Positions 22,020 to 34,070 of a stretch of 64,000 nt of DNA are shown piece after piece; position 1 is the stretch's first letter; the number at the start of each line of letters is the position of its first letter. The DNA lies in assembly GCA_902702965.1 (NCBI GenBank), contig CACRXP010000032.1, forward strand, positions 185,539 through 249,538, written 5' to 3'. The stretch comes from Spirometra erinaceieuropaei (lineage: Eukaryota; Platyhelminthes; Cestoda; Diphyllobothriidea; Diphyllobothriidae). A program made the position numbers and the translations under genes. The notes beneath the pieces are model-generated. The model was not told the DNA's origin, did no database searches, and saw only the letters and a list, made by a program, of their open reading frames with translations.

Positions 22020-22510
22020 TAGAAGGTCTGGAAGCATGTGCTATGTCAGTATCAGTAAATCATGGTCCCCGCAGCCTGAAATGCGCTGGCAATTCCCTGA
22101 CAACTAGTTTCCTGTCGATAGATGCGCTTGCGTTCCCACTGGGTATACAGGTGGTGGGCATGGCTGGCCAGTCATCATCGTCCTTCAGACCCCCGTTGGG
22201 GGGTTTCTGTTTTTGTTGTTGTTTCTTCTGTTATTGTTCAAAACCTGGTCATGTTCTGTGTGCACCAAGGGAGTGTAGAGTGGAACGCCAAGGTGAGGGC
22301 TCGACCGTGCCATCCATCTGCGACCCCCGCCACCGGTTTTCTTGACTCCGTCTTGACACCGGGTGCAGGTGGGAGGAGGAAGAGGGAGTGCGGTGGATGC
22401 TGTGCAAGTCTATTATCACTTTAATCTAATTCACGTAAAACCCCGTCTCTTCTCCGCCTTGCTGTGGAGCACACTCTTGACATCGTCGGCAACGGCGGTC
22501 AAACTATTAT
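22020..22510. repeat. Repeat shared with 10150-10600
   Basis: Direct-orientation homologue of 10150-10600, including GTTCCCTGACAACTAGTTTCC, the GGCCAGTCATCATCGTCCTTC block, and an end containing GTGGAGCACAC..GACATCGTCGGCAACGG. That end block recurs in repeat D sequences. It is non-coding. Confidence 0.6.
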
Positions 22511-23029
22511 GGGGGTTTTAGATTGAGCCCAATGCGAAATGGGACGAACACGCTCCGTAACTCGGTCGGAGAACTCACCCTTATGTACGATAGCGTAACT
22601 TTCCGACAATACAACGGACCCATAGTTCAGTAGTGGAGCATTGAGCTTAACTCTCAGTGACCAAAGAGTCTTTCCTAGAATCTCAAACCATACAGGCCTG
22701 TGGTTGGATACGGCGAATGCCAGCAGCTAATGCACCAGAAGTCACCAACCCAGTCTCTCTTGTCTTTGCCAGTATTTCTTTATGTTCTTACTGATTTTAA
22801 GCCGGTTTATTCTGGTATACAATGCGATCGTCTTGTAGAGGTAAAGCTGAAGTGGCGCGTTCTTAGGGGTATGCCGCCGACATCCATTATGACCATATCT
22901 GGCGTCCCTGTTCAAGGTCTCACTGCGTCTAGGTCATTTACCCTCGCAACGAGTGGTTCCAGATGCCCTGATCTGCGACCACTCTACTGACTTAAACTCG
23001 GACTCACGTCGCCACTGCCCATGCAACTG

Positions 23030-23290
23030 AATATAACACAATCTCTTTGAACACCACCCCTCGGCAGATCCAGCGTGCACCGATTGGACACCACTTGAGC
23101 TTGTCCCAAAAAAGCAGCTGCCACCACTGTCTCAAACCGATTCTCAGGCTTGACTGGATGCAGTCAACATCAGTCCTGGCTTCGCCGCCTGACCACTGCC
23201 GCCTGAGAGGACAACTCAGGGTTCCGTTTACAACAAAATCCCTCATTCGATTGATTTGTGTCTTTGCATACAACAGGGGATTTCGCCAGA
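23030..23290 (-). repeat. Repeat E, copy 1
   Basis: On the minus strand it matches 59080-59310: AATGAGGGATTTTGTTGT, GTTGTCCTCTCAGGCGGCAG, GAGACAGTGGTGGCAGC, CAAGCTCAAGTGGTG and TGCCGAGGGGTGGTGT follow in the same order. Non-coding dispersed repeat of unknown type. Confidence 0.7.
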
Positions 23291-23428
23291 AGATTGCAGC
23301 TCTCTGAGAAATGCTAGAGGTTTTCTGCAGACAATGCAGCTTCTTGAGGGACGCTTGCAACCAGATCTGTCTACACCGGTAAAATCACGTTTGTAACCGG
23401 TGATCGTCCTTGACGTAGACGCAAACTA

Positions 23429-24415
23429 CAGTAGGTGGGCTAACTCACGAAATGTCAACCGAAATTCCGAAATGCGTTTTCGTTTCAGAAAGACTAATTA
23501 AGTAGGGTTATAAGACTAGTCAGCCTGCAACATACTTCTATGCTATTTTAGTTACCTCAGGATGCCGGCTTTTGAGTGAACTTCCCTCCGGCTGCATGCA
23601 GATACTACAATCTTTAAAAAATGACTGCTTAAGTAGCAAGCATTTTTCTCATTGTTTTCGATGTCCCTAAATGTCCAATTATATTCCATGGAAAACATGC
23701 AAAAAATATTCATTCTTTTGTTCAATCGGTAGATAACTACGTCTTATAATTTTATACTCGAAGAAGGAATATAATTCGGCCTTAAAAAGGTCTCTGATTG
23801 TGGGACATTTAAACACCGTGAAATGGCCGTTCATAAATCGTCATGTCTGTGCATTTACTAATGTAACTTGTAAAGTTAACAATATGGATTAAATCCACTG
23901 CTGCATTTTATGAACCCTATATGGTCCCCGTTTATTACCGTAGAGAAATGTGTGGTTTTTCGTACGCGGAAAATATAGTGTTTGTAGTTTGAAAACCCTG
24001 ACTGCAAGTGTAACGGCAGGTCGGGTTAAAAATTATTCGGGAATTGTATAAGTTTTTAAAAACCGAATTATACTCTTCCTTCGAGTATAAGATTAGGAGA
24101 TGTAATTTTTTACGTGAAGTGCAAAAGATTGAATATTTGTATGCATATCTTCTATGAAATATAATTGAACATTTAGGAGCATCGGAAATCAATAAGAAAA
24201 ATTCATGCAACTTAAGTTGTCATTTTTTACAGAGTGCAGTTTTTGCCTGCAGCCGGAGGGAAGTTAAATCAAAAGACGGCATTCCGAGGTAACTGAAATA
24301 GCACAGAAGTATGTTGCAGGCTGACTAGTTTTACAGCCCTAATTAATTAATCTTTTTGAAATGAAAACGCATTTCGGAATTTCGATTGACATTTCACAAG
24401 TTATCCCACCTACTG
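23429..24415. repeat. Foldback element subfamily B, full length with TA flanks
   Basis: Flanked by TA on both sides. Left terminus CAGTAGGTGGGCTAACTCAC; right terminus ends TTATCCCACCTACTG. Arms of about 380 bases are inverted copies with a central segment of about 230 bases. TA duplication and CAGT termini suggest mobilisation by a Tc1/mariner-type transposase encoded elsewhere (inference). Confidence 0.85.
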
Positions 24416-25529
24416 TAAAGGTTGTCTATTTCATCGCGTCTCTTTCGCTTGAAATTGGGTTATCTGATTACTTACGTCCGTCCGACGAAACAGCTCTATT
24501 TTACTGGTACCTTTTGCCTTTTCGTATTAGGACCTGCGAGGTTTGAACCTAACCTAAAGCGTTTATTCCGCGAGATTAATTAAGTCTTTTGGTGCCTCAC
24601 ACACACACAAATGACAAATGATCAACTACTGGGTTGGATAATTATCAACAAATAAGGTTATAATCGTCTGGTGAAGGAAGATCTTTGCAACAAGCAGGCC
24701 TGAAGCGCATTGTAAACGTGAGGATTCGAACGACAACCGCTTCCTCCAAGTCGCGAGATGAATCGTAACACGGTGTGACCAGCTTACCTGATTAGAGCTC
24801 AATATGCAACCTCCAGTGCCAAACTAATTCATTCATTCGAACAGAAAGTACGACTAGCCACAACACATGCATAATACAGCTGATGTTTTTAGATAGCTTT
24901 CTCAACTTATCATTTTGAAAAGCTTCAAAAATGGTCAGTGATGGCTGCCAGTATGATAAATCTGCTCCAGTAAACCGTTTACCCTTTCGAATTACCATCT
25001 TTGTCAGCGCAAGCTTCCCTCTCAGAAATCGGCAGATGCGTTTTGCACGCGGATCTACTCACGTTCTATTCGGTGAAGACCGCTTCCATGTGGTTTGCAT
25101 AACACAAACGACAACTGACTAAAACGCTTGCCATGGAATCGATTGATTAGCAGGAAGACAAACAAGGGTACGAAAGTGCCGAAAGGACCTGCACGCAGAC
25201 TTTAACAATTTCTGAACGGCTCCACCATCGAACAGAGGCTTTTTCATTTATAATAAATGGCAAAGGAGCGTTTAAACCAAGTGAGCGGCTAAATGACGCC
25301 TCGGCTTACCGTGTTCTGCGTGCGCCCGGGTCTTTTAGGCACCCCGCAGTCTCAATGAGGACGATACGGTCTAGAAGGCTCGCATCTTTTTGCCGACAGG
25401 GCGAATTTTTGCCACAAGTAGGGACTACAATTTGGTAATAGATACAACAGACATTCAGGGAAGAATGTATTTGCTAAACATCAGGCTTCCTCCGGAGATA
25501 TTAAATTGATTTGGCATGATTCATTATCC
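24416..25529. other. Non-coding, nothing recognised
   Basis: AT-rich unique-looking sequence with no motif-bearing frame. Confidence 0.45.
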
Positions 25530-25670
25530 TTTTCTGACTCTGTCGCTAATGAGAGATTCGAGTGAGAGTACAAAATTTCAGGCTGATAAAGCTTTGTTCC
25601 AGCGATTGTGTCTCCTTCCTCGCAGCTACTCCCGAAACTCGCCTTTTTGCTTTTATAGTCACCCGAACTT
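25530..25670 (+). repeat. Decayed PLE 3' tail
   Basis: GACTCTGTCGCTAATGAGAG, GATTCGAGTGAGAGTAC and TTTCAGGCTGATAAAGC align with the hammerhead-like tail of the PLE at 7701-7760, followed by CAGCGATTGTGTCTCCTTC as in other tails. The core boxes are mutated (CUAAUGA, and AAAAUUUC for GAAACGUC). Confidence 0.6.
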
Positions 25671-26949
25671 TCTCAGTGTACCGAATATACGCGGCCAGTG
25701 GCTCTTCTCGGTAAGGCCGACCACAGGAAAAGGTAGATTACCATGCGATCAGTAGACTCTCGATTGAACGGTGAAAGAGAATCATCCTTTCGAAGTCAGG
25801 GCGGATGTCTGTCTGGGATGAGCGTATTTCAGGAAACATTGTACCCGAATTTTTTATGTTGCCGTGAAGCACAGTACTCAGGGCAGGGTAATTAAGTTCC
25901 ACTTGTGGATTTCGAGCGAAAATTGCAGAACTTATGAACATTGGCCTCGGTCTAGGAACGTATCTCGTTGATCATCGGCAGCTAGGCCACTGCGAGTTCG
26001 ATCCCTCACAGCTTCCAAAGTACGTCACGTTGTCCTGGCGGAGTAGGCACAGCACCGGCCAAGTGCGCATGGAGTAGTTTGCAGGGAGGCGGAGTTACGC
26101 ACCACCCACCTTCCACGGATGGCTAGACAGTTCCAAGACGACTGAAGGTGCCATGGGCGCATTGACGCCCTGTCTACGCGTGCCACACGCGTTCTGGCCC
26201 CCCTACGCGTACCAGGTTTCCGAGAAGGACAAAATTACTCCATCAGTCGACGGGCCTCCAATTCAAAACTTTCTGTGCGCTGTTATAAATTCCAGCCTAT
26301 CAGGATTATTATTACTGAGGACTGCTCTGGTGTGCCGCGAGGACAGTTTCCCCAGTGTGGGTAACGAGCTCCTCCCCCTTCCCCTTCAAATGTTTGAGCT
26401 GGGCAGTGCAGTCCCTGACGTGGCCTGAAGGTCTACGTCTGGACAGTTCGACCGTCGTTGCGGACGATGTACACAGCTAGCTGAGAGCAGGCACGGTGAC
26501 TTGCGCGAAAACTGTGAAAAACTGGAAACGGTGCAGTGAATGACTCCACTTAACTGTGGATCGTGTCATACGGAGTTTCATCCTGGCATGCATTTTCAGG
26601 CTGTTGCAGAAATCCCACAGCCGACAACGATTACTTCCCACGACCTCACACTATAACTCAAAATCCGTTATTTTGTGAAATGTACTTCTGTTTATTGTTT
26701 AGTTACTACAATCATTTCCGTTATCGTACAATGGCATATGATAAGTCTTTCGGCATAAATCCAGGCAATTTCTGTGTTTTCTTTCATTTTGTCAGCTTAC
26801 TGTCTAGCTTGCTGCCCCACCTTTAAAATTCCCTCTACCATAAAACGCGTATGGCACTGTCCACAGTCTACTGACAGTTAAGTGGGGTCCTACTCTATAC
26901 CGTTGCCGAAAGGCTTTTGAGAATGAGATGTTGTGCTTTGAGTGGTTGA
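25671..26949. other. Non-coding, nothing firmly recognised
   Basis: Around 26440-26520 there are short blocks similar to repeat D (CGTTGCGGACGATGTAC, GAGAGCAGGCACGGTGACTTGCGCG). No gene evidence. Confidence 0.4.
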
Positions 26950-27060
26950 GAAATACTCGACCTAAACACCCTAACTCTAACCCCTAGCTCCAACCCCAAC
27001 AATATTGTGTACGTCAGTTGAGGCTACATAACCACATCTTATCGAGGAAATTACCAACTG
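26950..27060. repeat. Repeat with telomere-like CCCTAA tract
   Basis: AGTGGTTGAGAAATA is followed by CACCCTAACTCTAACCCCTAG and then CATAACCACATC. The same three blocks flank a CCCTAA-rich tract at 55150-55290, so the tract belongs to a repeat rather than being a lone interstitial telomere. Confidence 0.55.
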
Positions 27061-28900
27061 ATCCGATTGCACCCTCCAGAACATCCGGAAACCACTGTTG
27101 GTTTATCATTACGCGGTCTGAGGGTCTACTGTCATTTGTTTTCCAGTCCTCGGATTCGTTCAGGCAAGATGCTTTTTTTAAAAAACCTTTTATTACTTTG
27201 CCGGTTTCCTTGGTGAAAAGTGTTTTATGCCCTGCTGTGTGGAACTGCAACAATAAACACATAAATTCTGCATTGTTCGTTGTGGATCATTCAGTCCAAG
27301 CTGAAATAAGTCATAGTTCCTCGGAGAACTACGAACACGACTGCTTTAAACCTAACTACACTCTCATTGGAGTTTCAACTTCAATCTCCAAAGATGCAAC
27401 CCCTAAAGGCGTTTCGAAGGCGCGTTTGTTGACTGCCGGAAAATCGATATCCACGCGTAATAGCAGGCTGCCAAAAACCCGCGCTGAAGATTTTCGTTCA
27501 GTTTGACAAGCGTGCGATCGGAGTATCAAAGTGCCTTTCGAGGTGATGAACATTCACCCAAATGTGCATGTTTGAAGGCTGTTGCGACAGTTGGTAGACT
27601 CTTTGTACTAAATTTAATTCGGAATTCCTTGAGAAAAAGGCATCGAGACAGAGCAGACGAATATTGGCATTGAATAAACAGAAATTTATCCAGAAGTAAC
27701 GATGGGGCTAGAAAGACTAAATTGGTGTCCTGACTGACGTTGGCATGATCTGGCAATCATTACATGACTTTGATGTAATGGAGATAGAAGTATGCTGTAA
27801 CTAAAATCAGTAAGAGTGGGTGCACGCCAATTTTTTGCTGGATGACTATTAAAGACAGGCAGCGTCGTACCGGAACCATCAGATCGTGTGCTAAGTTTCG
27901 GTCAACAGTTCCACTTTACACCACAATACCATCGAAGCAACTTTCGATTTTATGAAGTATTTTTTATTTTTAATAGCCGTTCTTCCAGAAAGTCGGCTCT
28001 GACCACATCTTAAGGTGGAAGCAGTCCAAAAAGACTGCTTGCCGTATTTAACAAACTGTTATGGCATAGGGCTGTGGGAATTTCAACGTTTCCGAAATTC
28101 CCGTGAATACTACTCACTCCAGAAGTACTTGTTTAGAATAATTTGCGATTTCATGGCAGAAATAGGGGAAATATTTGAAGCAAATTTATTTTTGAAAAAC
28201 ATATTTTTAAGAGCCTGCAGTATTCTGATCCTCGAATTTTCCGCACAAAGTGACTTGACAAACACGCGTTTAGATGTACTCTCAAAATTCAAAACCGTAT
28301 CTTGATCTCTCAAATACTAACGCGGACGTAACCTACAAAGGTTTATTAAAGGCATTAACAGGTGCTTTGCATTCTTCGTAATCAAATCCGGGCACACAAA
28401 AGCTGATTTGGAACAATGCACAGGATCTGACAATTTCGATTTTATTCCGTCTTTTTAAGCAACTTTTAAAAGTAAATTGTGGTCTGGGAGTTTCTACGTT
28501 ATCCTGCCTCTTTATATTGTGTCTCGAGGTAGCTGGTTCTCCTAAACTATGATTTCGGTATTTTAAATTTTGTTTTTTCTGAATAAACTGATCCTGCTTT
28601 ACATTTTTTATCCCATTATTTTTGCCATCAGGTGACTGGATAAAACCTGCGGCTTATTTCTGCTTCAGCCTCATTATCTGCAATCACATCACATTCAAAT
28701 ATTCCGGTGTGTTTTTGTTATTTTCGGAGAATTATGAAATGGAAAATCCAATGTCTCCAATCACGGTTGTAAGCAATACTTGATGGTTGACTGACCCTCA
28801 GCACTTCACAGTCAGTATGGTCTCTAAACCCGGATCACCATGGTAACAACGGGATGCGTATTTCCACCCTACTTTTGGCACAGAACAATAAAGGACACAT
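27061..28900. other. No gene recognised
   Basis: Contains a 162-codon plus-strand frame (27018-27506) with no motif, no supporting splice sites and no repeat partner. I treat it as probable chance. The rest is AT-rich non-coding sequence. Confidence 0.4.
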
Positions 28901-29214
28901 TCATAGAATTTCATGCATGCACGTGCGTTACAGTTCGACCGACGATGTCCACCGTGTAACCCACAGCAAGAACGACGACTTGCGCTGGAATTACCTTTTT
29001 TAGTCGGCACTATTCTAGGACAACATTTCAGTACGGTCAGGCAATTTGCTGGTCGGATCATAGATGACATTGTCCACCCCTGGCATTCTAATCTTATTTC
29101 TGCTTAGTCTTTCCGCCAGATGCACAGCAGCTTCCGACTTATGTCCTGTCGCACATCGGCACTTCGAGCTTCTGTGCTGACATTCATGGTGCGCTATCTT
29201 ACTTGCGAAGAGAT

Positions 29215-30190
29215 AGAAATACAGAAGCCAAGACTTGAACTGTCCTCATGATAATCGTTCTTTTTGCTGAAGAAGGAGACACGATCGCCGGGACAAGAGC
29301 TTTGTTAGCCTGACGTTTCGGATTCCTACTCGAATCCATCATCAGAGACAAAAAAGCAGAAACGGATGGTTGTTGCACAAGGGGCTGCGTATTTAAGGAT
29401 GCAGTAGCCATGCTACCGCATACCTATGAACATTCGCGACTCGCCGCTTTATCCGGGATCATTGCTTGATGGCCGACATTCGCGTCGATTATTGCTGCAA
29501 TTTCATCACGTGCGTTGGATGTTGGTGTGATGATTGCTCGACCATCTGACGCGCCGACCCCGTTGTTGGGAAAAGTCTTCACCTCTGCGCTCTCCGCATG
29601 GCTTGTTACTCCGCCTAGGCGAAGTTTTATCACGGAGTATGGAGTGGGAAGATCGTTGCACTTGTTGATGGACTGGGGGGCCAGTAAACCATGATTCCAG
29701 TAGCTCTCGGCCCACGCGGTTGTCACCTCTTGCGATAATTTCAGTCTCATCTAATTTGAATGTGTGGCCGGATCTCGTCGAAGGAGCAGCAACTTTAGAT
29801 CTGGAGTCATATCCGCGCACCGCTGCCGCGTGTTCGGCCATTCTAGTTCGGAGCTGACTTCCGGTTTTTCCGACGTAGTTGCTTTGTCCGCAACTGCACC
29901 ACATCCGATAAACGACTCCATACGTTTTTAGCCGTGACAGTGGGTCTTTCGGATTCATGTCCAGACGCTTGATGGTTGCCTCCGGTCTGTGTGCCACTCC
30001 AACCCCAAAGGTGCGAGAAGGCGACCGACAGCTTCCGAAACGTTCTTGACATACGGAAGTGCTCGCCAAGATTTGGTGTCCGTGCATTTAGGTCTTTCGT
30101 CCCTTTTGCGTATGCACCGGTCGACGAAGTTGCGCGGGTAGCCATTGGCTTTGAAGACCCATCGGAGTTATTGTAGTTCGCTGCACTTAG
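29215..30190 (-). mobile_element. 5'-truncated PLE with well-preserved GIY-YIG
   Basis: The longest frame (30087-29506, 193 codons) reads through the PLE connector (FGVGVAHRPEATIKR, RLKTYGVVYRMWCSCGQSNY) into an endonuclease with VVYR and NYVGKTG, then AEHAAAVRG, GHTFKLDETE and ELLESWFTGP. The GIY-YIG signature (VVY..NYVGKT) is the best kept in the window. Upstream, YPRNFVD..IRKRDERP is in another frame. The 3' tail with the hammerhead-like motif follows at 29349-29308. There is no RT, so it is not autonomous. Confidence 0.85.
29308..29349 (-). ncRNA. Hammerhead-like ribozyme motif, intact core
   Basis: Minus strand: CUGAUGA, U, perfect 6 bp stem II GGAUUC-GAGUAG-GAAUCC, then GAAACGUC. GUCU before the core can pair with AGGC after the cleavage site. 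This is one of the cleanest copies. Confidence 0.7.
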
Positions 30191-30199
30191 CGCCTTCTT

Positions 30200-30440
30200 T
30201 TCTCGTCACTCACCTGAAACCGCTGCCAAGAAGACCAGAGACGGGAAAGGACACAGGTGGTTGACACGACGAAAATGCGCACCTAGACGTGTCAACACGC
30301 GCTTGATTTGCACTCTAAGGACCAGGATTTCACACAGCTGGCAAAGGGATATAGCGGCTCGGATCCTGACTGAGTGGGAGTGCCATTGAGGCCACATGTA
30401 GAGAAGGGGCCATTGCAGCCTGGCTTTTTGTTCTGAAAGG
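30200..30440. repeat. Repeat D-related fragment
   Basis: Contains CCAAGAAGACCAGAGACGGGA and CATGTAGAGAAGGGGCCATTG blocks in the order seen in 12560-12960, but strongly diverged. Confidence 0.45.
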
Positions 30441-30829
30441 AGGACCGATTAATCCTACCAATTGGTAGCCTTCCAAGCCACAGCTCTTAGCCCCCTAAGC
30501 GAGAAATATGCTCTGAGAGGGTCGATCTCGCTCTTCTTTCACCTCCAAATCGGTCAGATATCAGTATCAGCGTATTTCAGGGAAAGTAGGTGTATACCTT
30601 TGAAATCCCTATTGGTTACATGCAGAGGAAGTATATGGAGCATATGGAAAGGAAGTAAATTGAAAGAAATAAAGGGAGAATAACAAAAACTGCACAGATG
30701 AACACATAATTTCATGCGTTAACGGCATTTGAAGGCATATGAACTCGGTTTGTTGATTAAATGCAGCAGACAGTTGAAGCACACTTGAATATTGGTAGTA
30801 GCATCGTCATAACGCTGAACTGCCTACGT

Positions 30830-31640
30830 TGGCTATCAAGGTGGCTGTAGTCCGACCTTATTGTGGTGAGCCCTCCAATGTTGATCTGGCCTCTGTTTAA
30901 AAGTGTCTACGGATGCCGACATAACAACATCCTCAGGCAAAGCATGTCAAGCTGCAACCACTTTGTTGGAGAAGAAGAACTTTCGTGTGTCTAGCCGGGC
31001 ACCAGTCACTCGAGTTTGAGAGGATGGCCTCTCAGGGTAGTCGTAGTCGCCAAGTCGTAAACGTCTGCAAATGCGAGGCAACAGCTCTGATTGCGAACGA
31101 TGCGGAAAGCTTGTATCAGGTCCCCACATAACTGTCTGTAACTTAAAGGAAAGAGGTCAAGGTTAGTTAATCGTGCTTCGCAGGGTAGTGAGCACTGCCC
31201 AGATACAAGTTTCGTTGTTCGTCGTTGGACCTTTTCGAGTATGCCGAGGTTTTTAGCGGTCCAGAGTCTCCAGGCTTGGATAGCAAATTCCAGATGCGGT
31301 CGCACAACAGTTCCAAAGATCTCGGCGAAGCAGTCTCCGTTAAAGGAAGAGAACGACCGTTTGACGAGGTGTGGAATGGACATCGATTACTTGACTGCCT
31401 TTGAGCATTACGACGAAATCTTAAGTGTGGTTGTGGTCCAAACACCCAAGTACTTCTGGGCGTCGACTTCTTACAGTGGTTTGTCAGTCAGACGGTAGAC
31501 CGTGCTGTTAGCAGAGCTTTCTCCACCGACGAGTAGGAAGTTACAGTTGTATACGTTGAAAGGTAGAAGCCAGTCTTTTGAGCATTGCTCGAGGTAGTTT
31601 AGATTTGTCTGTAGCCACGTGGCTGACAAAGCTATACCTC
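30830..31640 (-). mobile_element. CR1-like LINE 3' fragment (RT C-terminus)
   Basis: The minus-strand frame 31383-31006 reads VRPHLEFAIQAWRLWTAKNL, GILEKVQRRTTKLV and LTNLDLFPLSYRQLCGDLIQ, and a second frame gives VTGARLDTRKFFFSNKVVAA. These are hallmarks of the C-terminal part of CR1/jockey-type RT ORFs. The catalytic RT core and endonuclease are absent. It abuts the foldback element that starts at 31659. Confidence 0.8.
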
Positions 31641-31658
31641 GTCTGCGCGTACTGTGTA

Positions 31659-32642
31659 CAGTGCGTGACCTATCTCATGAAATGTTGGCTGAAATTCTGA
31701 AATGCGGTTTCGATTAGGAAGGATTACTTGGTCGCGATTGTGATACTGATTATCTTAAGGCATAGTCTTATAACATTTTGGACTCGGCAGGATGTCGGCT
31801 TTTAAATGCACTTCTTTTCAATCTCCAGTAGAAAGCATGCTCGGTAAAAAAATGACTACTTAAATAGCATGCATTTTTCCCATTGATTTTCGATGGTCTT
31901 GGAAACTCAACTATATTTTATAGAAACCACAAGCAAAAATATGCTTTCTTTTAGTCAATCGATAGAGAATCACGTCTTTTTTATATTTTATACCCAAGGA
32001 AGGAGTATAATTAGGTTTTAAAAAAGTTTCCAATTATGAGACTTTTTAAGACCGCGATATGTCCATTCACAAAGCATCGTACCTGGCCGTTTACCACTGC
32101 TCCTCATGAAATGTACAACATGGTCCACATTCATTGCAAAATTCTATGGACCCTGTATGATATCTCTTTAATGACATGTAAAAATATGGAATTTTCCTTA
32201 CGCGGAACGCTTGCACCTTGTAGAGTGTAATCACTAAGCGCTAATACAGGCTCCAAATTATTCGACAATTAGAAAACTTTTTTAAACCTAATTATACTCC
32301 TTTCTTTAGTACAAGATATAAAGAAGACGTGATTCTCTACTGATTGACTAAAAGAAAGCATATTTTTGCTTGTGGTTTCTATAAAATATATTTGAATTTC
32401 CAAGAGCATCTAAAATCAATGGTAAAAATGCATGTTACTTAAGTAGTCATTTTTTACCGAGGACGCTTTCTACAGGAGATTGAAAAGAAGTGCATTTAAA
32501 AGCTGACATCCTGCCGAGTCCGAAATGTTATAAGAGTATGACGCAAGCAAATCCGTATTACAACTGCGACCAAGTAATCCTTCCTAATCGAAACCGCATT
32601 TCAGAATTTCAGCCAACATTTAATGAGATAGGTCACGCACTG
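31659..32642. repeat. Foldback element subfamily A, full length with TA flanks
   Basis: TA precedes CAGTGCGTGACCTATCTCATG, and the right end GGTCACGCACTG is followed by TA. Arms of about 380 bases (31659-32040 and 32270-32642) are reverse complements. The centre of about 230 bases matches that of 20104-21100. This is the best reference copy in the window. Confidence 0.88.
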
Positions 32643-33590
32643 TACACGGCCTGCCTCCCCCCGCACAACGAACCAGGATTTCACCCATAGGAGTGGGCAG
32701 TTTGTGGGATGGACGGTCATTTCGTCTATTTAAGGTATTACGTTTAATAGTGCTACTAATGCAACTAAAGTAGGGTGTTAACACGGAAATTATATGCCAG
32801 GCTGCGGGTTACTGCAGAGAGAGGGGGGCAGTGCCAACACACCGCTACAAGGGTGACACAGACGCTAGCTTTTCAAGGGAAATATAGGAGCACAAGGTTT
32901 TCATTGGGCTGCCTAGCCGTCAAAAACTGTCTGTCTTTCGACGGACGCCCATCAGGGCACTGGTTTTTCGAACAAGCGTATCTACCAGGGAATGCTGAAA
33001 AACAGGCTGGAATATGGACGACTCTTCGAGTTCAGATGATAATTCAACCGGTCGCCCGCCAGTTCACATTCCGCCTGCAGTGATCGCTTCGAGAACACGT
33101 TTGAAAATGGCGGAATCGGATGTGATTATAAATCACCAATTTTCCTCTTGTTAAGGTCTTCCGCGCCCCTAAAATTTCTGTCTTAAAATATAAAAGAGCC
33201 TTAGTGAAAAATATTTAGAAATACAGATTTTACTAGAATGTTAGCCGTTCAAAAGGTAACTAAGCTTTTTAATCACTCCCTTCTCATCCTTAATATGATA
33301 AAAGAAAGTAGATTGTACCATGGAAAAGAAGGTGAATTCACCAAAACAAGTGGAATGTTCCATAAGTTTGATACAAATAAAAGGAAAGTTATTTCGGCAA
33401 ACATGTGTTTTCGGTAATGCTTTATCAGGCCAAAGCAATTACATGGAAGTTGAAAATATGCGAAGTTCACAGGGTTTATAAGTGACTCGGCGGTACTAAT
33501 ACTCATCGTTCCTACGCCGCCCGCGTGGTGAGATCTGCGTGTTCTGATCATTGGGTTAAGGGGGCAAGGGGAAGTGGTGACATAGGCTGT
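32643..33590. other. Non-coding, nothing recognised
   Basis: ORFs up to 102 codons without motifs. No repeat partner identified. Confidence 0.45.
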
Positions 33591-33596
33591 GAGTGT

Positions 33597-34070
33597 TTAA
33601 GTGGGGTACGTTAAGCACACATCACTGCCATCAGGAGGTTGGGGCGACGTGCAGTCATCATCTGGGGTCGGCGTTGACCACGAAAGACATAGCGCCTGTC
33701 TCAACGTCTTCTGACAACATAGCACTGGATTGACTAGTTGCAAAGTCACTACCTCAGCTGTGGCTAGCACCCGTTGACGTAGGCCTCCGGAGAAGCTTGC
33801 TGGTGCACGAAAGATAACAAGAAAGGATTCTTTGGCATGGACTCCGTGATTTGTATCGAAAAGATGTGCGAGAGAAGAACTCGAAATCGACTCTTTTTCA
33901 CCTCTTCTTAGCCAGGGCGGTGTGTGTTTATGTACTCTCTTTTCCAAGTGTCTCGTTGCACGGACAATGTATTCCGCTCCACAGGAGCAAGTGGATGAGT
34001 AAATACACATTGAAGTGGGTTGCAAAGTGAGTCGGTCTTTACTTCCCAAACGCAGAAGGGGCGAGTTCAT
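33597..34070 (-). mobile_element. PLE GIY-YIG endonuclease fragment, second PLE lineage
   Basis: A 157-codon open frame reads MCIYSSTCSCGAEYIVRATR, then HLEKRVHKHTPPWLRRGEKE, SSLAHLFDTNHGVH and VLCCQKTLRQALCLSW. The Y.S.C.CG..YI.RT..HL..RV.EH.P.WL pattern is the GIY-YIG domain of a PLE lineage different from that at 29.5 kb and like those at 58.1 and 61.1 kb. The frame is intact but has no RT attached. Confidence 0.75.

Noticed and set aside
27018..27506. 162-codon plus-strand ORF as a possible gene
   Set aside because: No family motif, no supporting splice context and no repeat partner; length is not decisive in non-coding eukaryotic sequence.
29199..29411. Recurring peptide SSRNPKRQANKALVPAIV as a conserved short protein
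   Set aside because: It is the translation of the ribozyme-bearing PLE 3' tail, seen in either orientation and in broken frames; the RNA motif explains the conservation.
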